NCBI GenBank assembly: GCA_023428515.1
Contig: JAEYXI010000192.1
Coordinates: 1-25,105, forward strand
Length of the DNA stretch: 25,105 nucleotides
From: Pseudomonadota bacterium
Lineage (GTDB): Bacteria; Pseudomonadota; Alphaproteobacteria; Rhizobiales; Rhizobiaceae
Direction of reading: 5' to 3'
The position numbers and the translations under genes are program-made. The notes under the pieces are model-generated. The model searched no databases. It was not told where the DNA came from and saw nothing but the letters and a program-made list of their open reading frames with translations. Below, piece after piece: positions 8,680 through 17,150 of this stretch. How positions within the stretch are numbered: the stretch's first letter is position 1; every line of letters starts with the position of its first letter.

Positions 8680-9588
8680 CTAGACGGCGGCGCGGCCCGC
8701 TTCCTTGCCCGTCCTGGTGAGCACGAGAAGCGCCACGAGGAACGCGAACATCCAGGCGTCCCGCCATTCGATCGGGAAATATCCTGACCACAGCGATTCC
8801 GCTATGCCGAAGCAGGCCGCGCCGACGGCGGCGCGTGTCGGATCGCGATAGCTGCCTGCAGCCGTCACGAACAGCACCTTCAGCCCGTAGACCATGCCGC
8901 TGCCGAAGCTGACATTGCCGTAATAGAGCGCCGCCATCGAACCGGCGAGTGCGGCGAGCAATGCGCCGCCGATGACGGCGCCGTAGAAGACCTTCGCCAC
9001 GTCGACGCCGCACATGGCCGCCGCCGCCGGATCGTCACTGACCGCGCGCCAGTATCGTCCGAAGCTGAGGCGCGACAGGGCCTGGCCGGCGAAGGCGATG
9101 GCGACGACCGCCAGGGTGCAGTTGACGATCTGGATAACGGTAAGGGTCACCAGATAGCCGTTCGCCGAAAGCAGTACCACCGGCTGGTTGAGCATCGGCG
9201 GCAGCCAGAAATCGCGGGTCTCGGCCGCGATCCGCGCCAGTTCCATCAGGACCAGCGCCACGCCGAGCGTGGCCACCACGATGGCGTTGGGCGAGCTCAT
9301 GGCGAGCGGAATATAGACGCTGCGCGCCAGCACGGTGGCGGTGAGCGCCGCATAGACGAAGGCAAGCAAGATGCCAAGCGCGATCGTCGCCGGCAGGGTG
9401 AGCCAGAGCACCTGCCAGCCGAACACGGCGATGAGGATCAGCACCTGTCCGGCGAAGGCGAATATGGGGCCGTAGGCAAGGTTGGTGCGCTTCAGCACGC
9501 CGTTGGTCAGCACATAGCCGAAGGCGAGCAGGGCGTAGAGCGCGCCCGAATGAAACCCGTTCAAAAGCTGCTGGAGGAAATAGGGCAT
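8680..9588 (-). CDS. solitary branched-chain-type ABC permease (LivH family)
   Basis: This 302-residue inner-membrane protein has about eight hydrophobic segments and the cytoplasmic-loop signature GRYWRAVSDDPAAAAMCGVDV-like region (codons around 9000-9065) that contacts the ATPase in LivH/LivM permeases. ATG at 9586-9588 (minus strand) is chosen because the family's N-terminus begins there (MPYFLQQLLNGFHSGALYAL); the longer frame adds non-family sequence. The Shine-Dalgarno is weak. Such permeases normally work as LivHM with ATPases LivG/F and a binding protein, but none of these is adjacent: TRAP genes lie on one side and a divergent regulator on the other. It may join a transporter encoded elsewhere, such as the Liv-type cluster near 20-25 kb, or be a remnant. 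Confidence 0.88.
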   Translation of the reverse strand: MPYFLQQLLNGFHSGALYALLAFGYVLTNGVLKRTNLAYGPIFAFAGQVLILIAVFGWQVLWLTLPATIALGILLAFVYAALTATVLARSVYIPLAMSSPNAIVVATLGVALVLMELARIAAETRDFWLPPMLNQPVVLLSANGYLVTLTVIQIVNCTLAVVAIAFAGQALSRLSFGRYWRAVSDDPAAAAMCGVDVAKVFYGAVIGGALLAALAGSMAALYYGNVSFGSGMVYGLKVLFVTAAGSYRDPTRAAVGAACFGIAESLWSGYFPIEWRDAWMFAFLVALLVLTRTGKEAGRAAV

Positions 9589-9643
9589 CGGTCGTCCGGC
9601 CGCTTGCGGCTCTTTCGCGCGACAGTCTACCGGTGAATCTAAC

Positions 9644-9671
9644 TTGTCAAATGCATATTGCCGGTTAGAAT
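9644..9671 (+). promoter_or_regulatory. sigma-70-like promoter of the CGNR regulator
   Basis: TTGTCA (9644-9649) and TAGAAT (9666-9671) each differ from the housekeeping consensus by one base and are 16 bp apart. Transcription would start near 9677-9679, on the ATG at 9678, giving a leaderless mRNA. No Shine-Dalgarno precedes that ATG. The 89-nt gap also holds the opposing permease promoter. Confidence 0.6.
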
Positions 9672-9677
9672 TCTGGC

Positions 9678-10286
9678 ATGACGGTTGCCTGGACGAAACA
9701 TCGCTTTTCCGGCGGGTTGCTCGCGCTCGACGCCGCGAACACGGTCGTCCTGCGCGGCGGTGCCAATTCCTTCGACCGTTTCGCCGACACGGCCGAGATC
9801 GGGCGCTTTGCTGCCGCGGCCGGGAACTTTCGCTCGGCCGAACTCGGCGGGCGGCGACTTGTCTTTCAGGCGTCCGAGGCGGCTGCGAGGCAGGTGGTGG
9901 CCCTGCGCGAAGCGGTTGATCGGCTGTTCCGGGAAGCGGCCGCTGCCGGCGAGATGCAGACGGCGTTGCTTCCCGGCTTGCTGCGCGCCTCCGCGACCTG
10001 CCTCGACGAAAGCGCCGAGCGGGTAGGGGCAGATGGTATGCCGTTCGGCGATCCGTCGCGGCCAATGCGTTTCGAGGCGGCGCTTGCCGTCTCGGCGCTG
10101 TCGCTGCTCACAGGCGATGCCTGGAAAAGGGTGAGTATCTGCCAGAACTGCCGCTGGCTGTTCCTCGACAGGAGCCGCAACGCCAGCCGGCTCTGGTGCG
10201 ACATGTCGGTCTGCGGCAACCGCCACAAGGCAAGGCGGCACTATGAGCGTCGCAAGCAGGCCGAAAGAGAGGTTGTCGATGCGTAA
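9678..10286 (+). CDS. CGNR zinc-finger regulator with ABATE domain
   Basis: This 202-residue protein has an N-terminal ABATE-type region (about 1-140) and a C-terminal CGNR zinc finger. The finger shows the full pattern: Cys155 and Cys158 (CQNC), then Cys174 and Cys179 (WCDMSVCGNR), followed by the basic HKARRHYERRK. The family is regarded as stress-linked DNA-binding regulators, with the finger contacting DNA. It is divergent from the LivH-type permease with an 89-nt shared control region, so regulation of that permease, or of itself, is a reasonable inference. The end overlaps the start of the lipoprotein gene. ATG 9678 follows directly on a good promoter without a Shine-Dalgarno. Confidence 0.9.
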   Translation: MTVAWTKHRFSGGLLALDAANTVVLRGGANSFDRFADTAEIGRFAAAAGNFRSAELGGRRLVFQASEAAARQVVALREAVDRLFREAAAAGEMQTALLPGLLRASATCLDESAERVGADGMPFGDPSRPMRFEAALAVSALSLLTGDAWKRVSICQNCRWLFLDRSRNASRLWCDMSVCGNRHKARRHYERRKQAEREVVDA

Positions 10287-10824
10287 GCCATCAGTCCTGC
10301 GGGCATTTCTAGCCCTAGTCCTGTTCGGTTCGCTCGGCGTCTCGGCTTGCCGCGAAAGCGGCGGGGAGGGCGAATATTTCCGCATCGACGGCAAGATTTT
10401 CGTCTTCAATTATCGCGAGGCCAGGGCGACCTATCTGGTCAATCTCGTTCCGCTCAAGCCGGTCGAGGATGGCCAGACCGCCGTTGCGAGCTTCGAGGAT
10501 CCGGCCGGTGGCGAGCCGCTGGTCGTGCGCCAGAAGATCTGGCCGAAGATGGCCAAGACCACGATCGAAAGCCCGGCATTGCGCTGCGTGATCAAGGCCC
10601 GGCCCTATGCCATTTCGATCAAGATCGAGGGGCCGGACGGGGCGGTGAGGCAGACGCTGGAGACGACGCTTGCCTCGAAGGACGACCAGAGCATCCTGCC
10701 GGACAAGCCGCTGGTGGTGGGGCCGCTCTATACGCCCAATCCCGAACTGGCCGGACATCCGGACGGCAAATTGCCGAATCCCGAGACGCCGCCCTGTCCG
10801 TCGGCTCCAACTGCCGGCGGCTGA
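10279..10824 (+). CDS. small predicted lipoprotein of unknown function
   Basis: The 181-residue product starts at ATG 10279, preceded by GAGAGG (10266-10271) and overlapping the regulator's last codons by 8 nt. The start is supported by a lipoprotein signal peptide: basic MRKPSVLR, a hydrophobic core and a lipobox VSAC with the lipidated Cys at residue 24. The mature part is mostly beta-prone and ends in a Pro-rich tail (NPETPPCPSAPTAGG), with Cys residues that might form a disulfide. I recognise no family. It should be anchored in the periplasm-facing membrane. Overlap with the CGNR gene indicates co-expression. Confidence 0.75.
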   Translation: MRKPSVLRAFLALVLFGSLGVSACRESGGEGEYFRIDGKIFVFNYREARATYLVNLVPLKPVEDGQTAVASFEDPAGGEPLVVRQKIWPKMAKTTIESPALRCVIKARPYAISIKIEGPDGAVRQTLETTLASKDDQSILPDKPLVVGPLYTPNPELAGHPDGKLPNPETPPCPSAPTAGG

Positions 10825-10833
10825 CCGGAAAAA

Positions 10834-10860
10834 TCCTGATGGGATCGTGCGCGATCAGGA
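10834..10860 (+). terminator. hairpin after the lipoprotein gene
   Basis: TCCTGAT (10834-10840) pairs with ATCAGGA (10854-10860), 9 nt after the lipoprotein stop. There is no T-run, so it may be only a weak or Rho-assisted end. The remaining 180 nt before the next gene show no other clear signal except AGAGGA at 11031-11036, the ribosome binding site of the oxidoreductase. Confidence 0.3.
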
Positions 10861-11043
10861 CGCCTGCCGACATTATGTTGATCTGCTCAAGACCTGGGCG
10901 GTCCGGCATTGCTCTTTTCAACCTCTCTGCGAATTCATTTGACCTGATCGCGGCGCGAGGAAAAACTGCCTGGACGCAACCCACGTTGGCCCGCCTGAGT
11001 TTCCGCCAAAGTTCTCGGGCCGACCTCCGCAGAGGATTTGCCG

Positions 11044-14000
11044 ATGACGCTTCATGACGTTGCGCTCGACGACAAGTTCGATCTGGGCAAGCAGCGCATC
11101 TTCCTCAACGGCGCGCAGGCCATCGTCCGCATGCTCCTGATGCAGCGCGAACGGGATCGGCGCGCCGGCCTCAACACGGCAGGCTTTGTTTCAGGCTATC
11201 GCGGCTCGCCGCTCGGCGGGCTCGACCAGCAGTTCTGGCGCGCCAAGAAGCAGCTTGCCGAGGCCGACATCGTCTTCCAGCCCGGTCTCAACGAGGAACT
11301 CGCCGCCACCGCCTGCTGGGGTTCGCAGCAGACCGAGCTTCTCGGCGAGGGCAAGCATGACGGGGTCTTCTCGGTCTGGTACGGCAAGGGGCCGGGCGTC
11401 GACCGCTCGGGCGACGTGTTCCGCCACGCCAACCTCGCCGGCTCGTCGAAGCATGGCGGCGTGCTCGCCCTTATGGGCGACGACCATACGGCCGAATCCT
11501 CGACCAACGCGCACGCGACGGAATTCCTCTTCGTCGACACGATGATCCCAATCCTCAACCCGGCGGGCGTGCAGGAACTCATTGACTACGGCCTCTACGG
11601 TTATGCGCTGTCGCGCTTCGCCGGCACTTGGTCGGCGATCAAATGCGTGAAGGCCAACATCGAATCGACCGCCTCGGTCGACGCCTCGCTCGAACGCCTG
11701 AACATCATCACGCCCGAATTCGAGATGCCGAAGGGCGGGCTCAATATCCGCCACGAGATCAACTTCATCGGCCAGGAGGAACGGCTGCACGAGTACAAGC
11801 GTGCGGCGGCGGCGGCCTTCGTGCGCGCCAACGGTCTCAACCGGACTGTCTATTCCGGCGGCAGCAAGGCCAAGATCGGCATCATCACCGTCGGCAAGAG
11901 TTATCTCGACGTCCGCCAGGCGCTGGAGGACATCGGCATCGACGAGGGACGAGCGAACGAGATCGGCGTGCGCCTGTTCAAGGTCGGCTGCCCGTGGCCG
12001 CTCGACATCGAGCACATCAGGGATTTCGCGCGCGGTTTGGAGATGATCGTTGTCGTCGAGGAGAAGCGCTCGCTGATAGAGGTGCAGGTCCGCGAGGATC
12101 TCTACGGCACGGCGATGCAGCCGACGGTGGTCGGCAAGAAGGACGAGCACGGCCACTGGCTGTTCCCGGTCAAGGGAGCGCTCGATCCCAACGAGATCGC
12201 GATCGCGCTCGGCGAGCGCGTGCTGAGGGTTATCGGCCCTTCCGAGGAGATCGCCGCCCGCGTCAGCCGGCTGAAGCAGTATCAGGCAATGCTCGCCGAG
12301 ACCAAGGACATCGGCTCGCGCACGCCCTTCTACTGCTCGGGCTGTCCGCACAACACCTCGACCGTCGTGCCGGAAGGCTCGATCGCCGGTGCCGGCATTG
12401 GCTGCCACTTCATGGTGCTCTGGATGGACCGCGACACGGTCGGCTTCACCCAGATGGGCGGCGAGGGCGCGCAGTGGGTCGGCCAGGCGCCCTTCTCTAA
12501 GCGCGAACATTTCTTCCAGAATCTCGGCGACGGCACCTACAACCATTCCGGCATACTCGCGATGCGCTTCGCGCTCGCGGCCGGCGTCAACATGACCTAC
12601 AAGATCCTCTACAACGACGCCGTCGCCATGACCGGTGGCCAGCCGCATGAGGGCGGGCTCACGGTCGACATGATCGCGCGCCAGGTGCATGCGGAGGGCG
12701 TCACGCGCCTTGCTGTCGTCTCGGACGAGCCAGGCAAATACGATCGCAAGAAGTTCCCCGGCACCGCCACCTTCCATCATCGCGACGATCTCGACCTCGT
12801 CCAGCGCGAACTGCGCGAGGTGAAGTGTGTTTCGGTCCTCCTCTACGACCAGACCTGCGCGGCGGAGAAGCGCCGCCGCAGGAAGCGCGGCTCCTACCCC
12901 GACCCGGACAAGCGGGTCATCATCAACGAACTCGTCTGCGAAGGCTGCGGCGATTGCGGCGTCAAGTCGAACTGCGTGTCGATCCAGCCGGTCGAGACGG
13001 AGTTCGGCCGCAAGCGGCGGATCGACCAGTCGAGCTGCAACAAGGATTTCTCCTGCCTCAACGGCTTCTGCCCGTCGTTCGTCACCGTGCATGGCGCGAA
13101 GATGCGCAAGGCGGAAGGCGTTGCCGGCAAGGCCGATCCGCTTGAAGGCGTGCCGGCGCCCCGGGAATTCCCGCTCGACCGTGACGGCTGGGCATCCATC
13201 ATCGACGGCGTCGGCGGTACCGGCGTGGTCACGGTCGGCGCCATCCTTGGCATGGCGGCGCATCTCGAAGGCAAGGGCTGCGGCATGATCGACATGGCCG
13301 GCCTCGCCCAGAAGGGCGGCTCGGTGTTCAGCCATATCCGCATCGCCAAGACGCCCGAGGACATCCACGCCATCCGCGTTTCCGCCGGCAAGGCGGACCT
13401 GATCCTCGGCTGCGACCTCGTCGTCTCCGGCGCGCGTAAGGTGCTTGCGGCGGTGCGCGAGAACCACACGATCTTCGTCGCCAACACTGCCGAGATCATG
13501 CCCGGCGAGTTCGCGCGCTCGGCCGACTATTCGCTGCCTACGGAGCGGCTGAAGAAGGCGATCCGCGAGGCCGCCGGCGAGGGCAAGTCGCATTTCTTCG
13601 ACGCGACGCGCACCGCTTCGGCGCTTTTCGGCAATTCGCTCGGCGCCAACATGTTCATGCTCGGCTTCGCCTTCCAGTATGGCGGGCTGCCGCTCTCGGC
13701 CGAAGCTGTCGAGAAGGCGATCGAGCTCAACGGCCAGGCGGTCGCCATGAACATTTCAGCCTTCCGCTGGGGCCGGCGCGCTGCGCATCAGCCGGACTTC
13801 GTGCGCGATCTCGTCGCCCAGGCGACCGGCGCGGCAGAGGATCCGGCTGCGCAGACGGTCGACGATGTCATCGCCCGCCGCGCCGAGTTTCTCACCGCCT
13901 ATCAGGATACGGCCTATGCGCGGCGCTATCTCGACCGCGTTTCGGCGGTCCGCGCCGCCGAAAGCCAGGCAGCGCCGGGTTCGACCGTGGTCACGGAGGC

Positions 14001-14517
14001 GGCCGCGAAAAGCCTCTTCAAGCTGATGGCGATCAAGGACGAGTACGAAGTCGCAAGGCTCTATACGGACGGTTCCTTCGCGAAGCAGATTTCCAAGGAA
14101 TTCCAGTCATTTGACAGGTTGGAGTTCCATCTTGCTCCGCCTATCCTCGGGCGCAAGGGTACGGACGGAAAGCCGAGGAAATCGAGCTTCGGTCCCTGGA
14201 TGATGAAGGGTTTCCGGCTGCTGGCGGCGCTGAAGGGCCTGCGGGGCACCGCCTTCGACGTCTTCGGTTATTCGGACGAACGGCGTTTCGAACGGGAATT
14301 GCTGGCGCAGTATGAACAGGATCTCGATCTCATCTCGAGCCGGCTGTCGCCGGACAAGATCGAGGCGGCTGCGGCACTGGCTTCCGTCCCGTCGCTGATC
14401 CGCGGCTACGGCCACGTCAAGCGGGCCAGCGCCGACACTGCTTCGGGCGAACGCGCGCGGCTTCTCAAGCGTTTCTCCGACACGCCCGCCGCGCCTGTCC
14501 TGCAGGCTGCCGAATGA
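11044..14517 (+). CDS. fused indolepyruvate (2-oxoacid) ferredoxin oxidoreductase
   Basis: This 1157-residue enzyme oxidatively decarboxylates aryl-pyruvates such as indolepyruvate or phenylpyruvate to the acyl-CoA, passing electrons to ferredoxin. It fuses the parts that archaea encode as IorA and IorB. An N-terminal oxidoreductase domain comes first, then CSGCP (Cys431, Cys434). Next is the thiamine-diphosphate-binding region with GDGTYNHSG (495-503). A ferredoxin-like cysteine cluster follows (CEGCGDCGVKSNC, 632-644, and Cys665, 671, 676). The gamma domain starts near GVGGTG (722-727). ATG 11044 is preferred to an in-frame TTG 6 nt earlier because AGAGGA (11031-11036) is well spaced. It stands alone on its transcript. 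It would feed aromatic amino acid catabolism toward arylacetyl-CoA. Confidence 0.95.
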   Translation: MTLHDVALDDKFDLGKQRIFLNGAQAIVRMLLMQRERDRRAGLNTAGFVSGYRGSPLGGLDQQFWRAKKQLAEADIVFQPGLNEELAATACWGSQQTELLGEGKHDGVFSVWYGKGPGVDRSGDVFRHANLAGSSKHGGVLALMGDDHTAESSTNAHATEFLFVDTMIPILNPAGVQELIDYGLYGYALSRFAGTWSAIKCVKANIESTASVDASLERLNIITPEFEMPKGGLNIRHEINFIGQEERLHEYKRAAAAAFVRANGLNRTVYSGGSKAKIGIITVGKSYLDVRQALEDIGIDEGRANEIGVRLFKVGCPWPLDIEHIRDFARGLEMIVVVEEKRSLIEVQVREDLYGTAMQPTVVGKKDEHGHWLFPVKGALDPNEIAIALGERVLRVIGPSEEIAARVSRLKQYQAMLAETKDIGSRTPFYCSGCPHNTSTVVPEGSIAGAGIGCHFMVLWMDRDTVGFTQMGGEGAQWVGQAPFSKREHFFQNLGDGTYNHSGILAMRFALAAGVNMTYKILYNDAVAMTGGQPHEGGLTVDMIARQVHAEGVTRLAVVSDEPGKYDRKKFPGTATFHHRDDLDLVQRELREVKCVSVLLYDQTCAAEKRRRRKRGSYPDPDKRVIINELVCEGCGDCGVKSNCVSIQPVETEFGRKRRIDQSSCNKDFSCLNGFCPSFVTVHGAKMRKAEGVAGKADPLEGVPAPREFPLDRDGWASIIDGVGGTGVVTVGAILGMAAHLEGKGCGMIDMAGLAQKGGSVFSHIRIAKTPEDIHAIRVSAGKADLILGCDLVVSGARKVLAAVRENHTIFVANTAEIMPGEFARSADYSLPTERLKKAIREAAGEGKSHFFDATRTASALFGNSLGANMFMLGFAFQYGGLPLSAEAVEKAIELNGQAVAMNISAFRWGRRAAHQPDFVRDLVAQATGAAEDPAAQTVDDVIARRAEFLTAYQDTAYARRYLDRVSAVRAAESQAAPGSTVVTEAAAKSLFKLMAIKDEYEVARLYTDGSFAKQISKEFQSFDRLEFHLAPPILGRKGTDGKPRKSSFGPWMMKGFRLLAALKGLRGTAFDVFGYSDERRFERELLAQYEQDLDLISSRLSPDKIEAAAALASVPSLIRGYGHVKRASADTASGERARLLKRFSDTPAAPVLQAAE

Positions 14518-14569
14518 AAGATACGGCTCGTTTACCGGAATAGCGGAATCCTTGCTTTCCAAGCGTTTG

Positions 14570-14619
14570 AAGGCTTTCCGGGGCGCTCGGAAGATGATGT
14601 TCTAAGCCTTTCTTAAGGC
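14570..14619 (+). promoter_or_regulatory. two mutually exclusive hairpins before the GGDEF/EAL gene
   Basis: AAGGCTT (14570-14576) can pair with AAGCCTT (14604-14610), enclosing TTCCG/CGGAA (14576-14580/14588-14592). The 3' arm can instead pair as GCCTT (14606-14610) with AAGGC (14615-14619), and that AAGGC holds the only Shine-Dalgarno-like sequence before ATG 14630. It may simply be a terminator of the oxidoreductase gene, as TCTT follows the first stem. Confidence 0.3.
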
Positions 14620-14629
14620 CATCTGTGCC

Positions 14630-16645
14630 ATGACTGCGGTTCGCGCGGCTCCGCAGGCAATGAAAACAAACAGACCCGAAGAGATACCGGAAGACATTTA
14701 TGTCGGCTTTGTCCGGTCGCTTTTCAGCGGCTTCGTCATCCTGCTGCTTGGAGCTCTGACGCAGGGACTGGTCGGCCTGCTCGTCTACTGGAAGACCAAG
14801 GAACCGATCTACATCGTCCTTGCCGTCATGATGACGGCGGCCAGCCTCGGCCGCTATTGGGCCATACGCAGGGTCGATCCCGACAGCATCGTGGGCTATG
14901 AAACCGCCCAGCGCTGGGAGCGCTACTACATCGTCGCGGGAACGATCCAGGGCTTTTGCGTCGGCCTGTTCGCCTTCGTCTGCCTTTATGTCGTCCCCGA
15001 CACCTTTGGCGAGATCGCCGCGATCTCGGTGGTGCTGGCGAGCACGATCACCATCGCCGGACGCAATTTCGGCTCCCGCAAGATGGTCATCATCCTGTCC
15101 ATCTCGGTGCTAGCGCCGATCGCGCTCGGACTGATGCTCAAGGGCGACCTCTATCACTTCCTGCTCGGCCTCTTCATCATTCCCTTCATGTTCTCGATCA
15201 ACAAGATGGCGCATCTCGTGCGCACGGTCTTGTTCACCGCGATCAGCGAGGAGAAGAAGGCGAACCGCATAGCAGAGCGCTTCAACCGGGCGCTGAACAC
15301 CATGTCGCACGGGCTGGTCATGATCGGGCCGAGCGGCCGCGTCGTGGTGGCGAACGCTGAAGCCGCGAATTTGATGTTGTTCAAGTCGCCCGACGCGCTG
15401 CTCGGGCGCACTATCCACGCAATGCTGATGCGCGGCGTGGCGGGCGGCATGCTTGCCGCCAAGGACTGCAAGTTCATCGAGGCGCAGCTGACGCGCGCGC
15501 TGCGCGAGGGCAGGGACCGCAAGGTCCTGGTCTCGCTTTCGAACGGCCAGCATTTCGAATTCTCGGCGCGCGAAGGCAGCCAGGAACTCGGCGTCATCAC
15601 CTTCGAGGATGTCACGCAACGCGTCGAGGCGGAGGAGAAGATCCGCTCCATGGCGCGTTTCGACAATCTGACGGGTCTGCCGAACCGCGCCTATTTTCAC
15701 GAGCTGGTGGCCGAAACCATGTCGATGGGCGACCGCGACCGCTGCTGCGGCCTCGCCGTGCTCGATCTCGACGATTTCAAGAGCGTCAACGACACGCTCG
15801 GCCACCCTGTGGGCGACGGCCTGATCTATGCGGTAGCCGAGCGGCTTGCCGCCTTCGCCAGCGATACCGTCAAGGTCAGCCGCTTCGGCGGCGACGAGTT
15901 CATGATCTTCATCGATCATGTCGAAGACGAAAGCCACCTGACCGGCATACTCGACCGCATGTTCGCGGGATTGCAGGGGGAGATCGACATTGCCGGACAC
16001 GCGCTGCGCATCCAGGCGAGCGGCGGCGCTGTTCTGTCGCGCGTCAAGGACACCGATGTCGACGCCATGATCGTCAAGGCCGACCTCGCCCTCTACAAGG
16101 CCAAGGAACTCGGCAAGAACGACTGGCGACTGTTCGAGGCCGCGATGGACGCCGCCTTCCGCAGCCGCCAGTTGATGAAGGCGGACTTGCGCGCCGCCAT
16201 CGAGAGCAACGCGCTGCGTGTCGTCTACCAGCCGATCGTCGGGATGGAGACTATGCGCATCGCCAGCTGCGAGGCGCTCTGCCGCTGGGAACATCGCGAC
16301 CTGGGTCCGATCTCGCCGGCGGTGTTCATCCCGCTCGCGGAGGAAATGGGCATGATCTCGGAGATCAGCCATTTCGTCCTGCAAGCGGCCTGCGCCGACT
16401 GCGTGCGCTGGCCCGACCAGTTGAGCGTCTCGGTGAACCTGTCGGCCAAGGATTTCCGCAGCCGCAACGTGGTCGAGAAGGTGCGCAACGCGCTTGCGAC
16501 CTCAGGCCTTGCGCCGCACCGGCTCGAGATCGAGGTGACTGAGACCGCGCTGCTCGACGACAAGTCGCTGACCCGGCAGTATATCGAGGAACTGAAGCTG
16601 CTCGGCGTGCGCATCGCGCTCGACGATTTAGGCACCGGCTATTAG
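14630..16645 (+). CDS. membrane PAS-GGDEF-EAL protein, truncated in the EAL domain
   Basis: The 671-residue product has about six transmembrane helices (roughly 25-215), a PAS-like domain (about 215-335), a GGDEF domain (about 340-505) and part of an EAL domain. The GGDEF motif is intact at 420-424 in RFGGDEF, so diguanylate cyclase activity is plausible. EAL (548-550), the NLSAKDF Asn region and EVTET are present, but TAG at codon 672 stops translation within the conserved loop GTGY(S)SLSYL. The lysine of KIDRSF and the glutamate of IEGVET lie beyond it, so the truncated protein should lack c-di-GMP phosphodiesterase activity. The frame continues intact after the stop to 16972. ATG 14630 has AAGG 11 nt upstream; ATG 14660 is an alternative start. 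Confidence 0.85.
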   Translation: MTAVRAAPQAMKTNRPEEIPEDIYVGFVRSLFSGFVILLLGALTQGLVGLLVYWKTKEPIYIVLAVMMTAASLGRYWAIRRVDPDSIVGYETAQRWERYYIVAGTIQGFCVGLFAFVCLYVVPDTFGEIAAISVVLASTITIAGRNFGSRKMVIILSISVLAPIALGLMLKGDLYHFLLGLFIIPFMFSINKMAHLVRTVLFTAISEEKKANRIAERFNRALNTMSHGLVMIGPSGRVVVANAEAANLMLFKSPDALLGRTIHAMLMRGVAGGMLAAKDCKFIEAQLTRALREGRDRKVLVSLSNGQHFEFSAREGSQELGVITFEDVTQRVEAEEKIRSMARFDNLTGLPNRAYFHELVAETMSMGDRDRCCGLAVLDLDDFKSVNDTLGHPVGDGLIYAVAERLAAFASDTVKVSRFGGDEFMIFIDHVEDESHLTGILDRMFAGLQGEIDIAGHALRIQASGGAVLSRVKDTDVDAMIVKADLALYKAKELGKNDWRLFEAAMDAAFRSRQLMKADLRAAIESNALRVVYQPIVGMETMRIASCEALCRWEHRDLGPISPAVFIPLAEEMGMISEISHFVLQAACADCVRWPDQLSVSVNLSAKDFRSRNVVEKVRNALATSGLAPHRLEIEVTETALLDDKSLTRQYIEELKLLGVRIALDDLGTGY

Positions 16646-16972
16646 AGCTTGAGCTACCTGCACAAGCTGCCGCTCGACAAGATCAAGATCGATCGCAGCT
16701 TCCTGATGGACGTCAGCCAGAGCACGCGCTCTCTGGAACTCCTGAAGGGTATCGTCAGCCTGTCGCGGCCGCGCGGCCTCGCGGTCACCATCGAAGGGGT
16801 GGAGACTTTCGAGCAGCTGAAGATCCTCGCCCTCGAAGTAAAGCCTGATCTCGTCCAGGGTTTCTTGTTCGGCTCCGCGCTCACGGCCTCCGGCATCGAG
16901 ACGATGTCCGCCACCGTCTGGCCCTTCGCCAAGGACATCCGGGGTGCCAAGCGAACGGCAGCCGAGCACTGA
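16646..16972 (+). pseudogene. C-terminal EAL remnant downstream of an in-frame TAG
   Basis: After the TAG at 16643-16645 the same frame runs on for 108 codons with perfectly preserved EAL features: SLSYLHKLPLDKIKIDRSF, IEGVET and QGFLFG. No frameshift or second stop occurs before TGA 16970-16972. TAG differs by one base from TCG, the serine codon expected in GTGYSSLSYL. The lesion is thus a single recent nonsense change, a sequencing error or a read-through site. A TTG at 16654 could in principle restart translation, but no Shine-Dalgarno is evident. Confidence 0.8.
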
Positions 16973-16998
16973 CCATTCCCTGGCCGATCATTTCCTGA

Positions 16999-17021
16999 CC
17001 GATACTGGCGCCGATACTGGC
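16999..17021. repeat. tandem 11-bp direct repeat
   Basis: CCGATACTGGC occurs at 16999-17009 and again at 17011-17021, one base apart, in the gap between the EAL remnant and the acyltransferase gene. It could be a slippage product or a paired protein-binding site. Confidence 0.45.
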
Positions 17022-17079
17022 AAGTAACACGTCGTTTGGACAGATAAGCGGCGATCGAAGCTCAGTTCGAAGAATTTAC

Positions 17080-17150
17080 GTTTCGTTAAGGTTAACCTGC
17101 CGTAAACATCTTGTAATTAATTTAAAAGTTTACATTTTTTATAAATTCCC
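17080..17150 (+). promoter_or_regulatory. AT-rich promoter/regulatory region with dyad
   Basis: This stretch is sharply AT-rich in otherwise GC-rich DNA and precedes the FeeM-like gene by about 40 nt. GTAAAC (17102-17107) and GTTTAC (17128-17133) form an inverted pair separated by 20 nt, and TATAAA at 17140-17145 is a possible -10. An UP-element-like or nucleoid-protein-bound promoter is likely. The exact -35 is unclear. Confidence 0.45.

Noticed and set aside
11191..13593. An 800-codon open frame on the minus strand opposite the oxidoreductase
   Set aside because: It is the antisense shadow of a GC-rich gene: Arg/Ala/Asp/His-rich with no domain, while the plus strand has complete catalytic motifs.
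15110..16384. A 424-codon minus-strand frame opposite the GGDEF/EAL gene
   Set aside because: Shadow frame; GGDEF and EAL motifs are on the plus strand.
17080..17130. A CtrA-type TTAA-N7-TTAA site in the AT-rich island
   Set aside because: Several TTAA tetramers are present, but none has the required 7-nt spacing.
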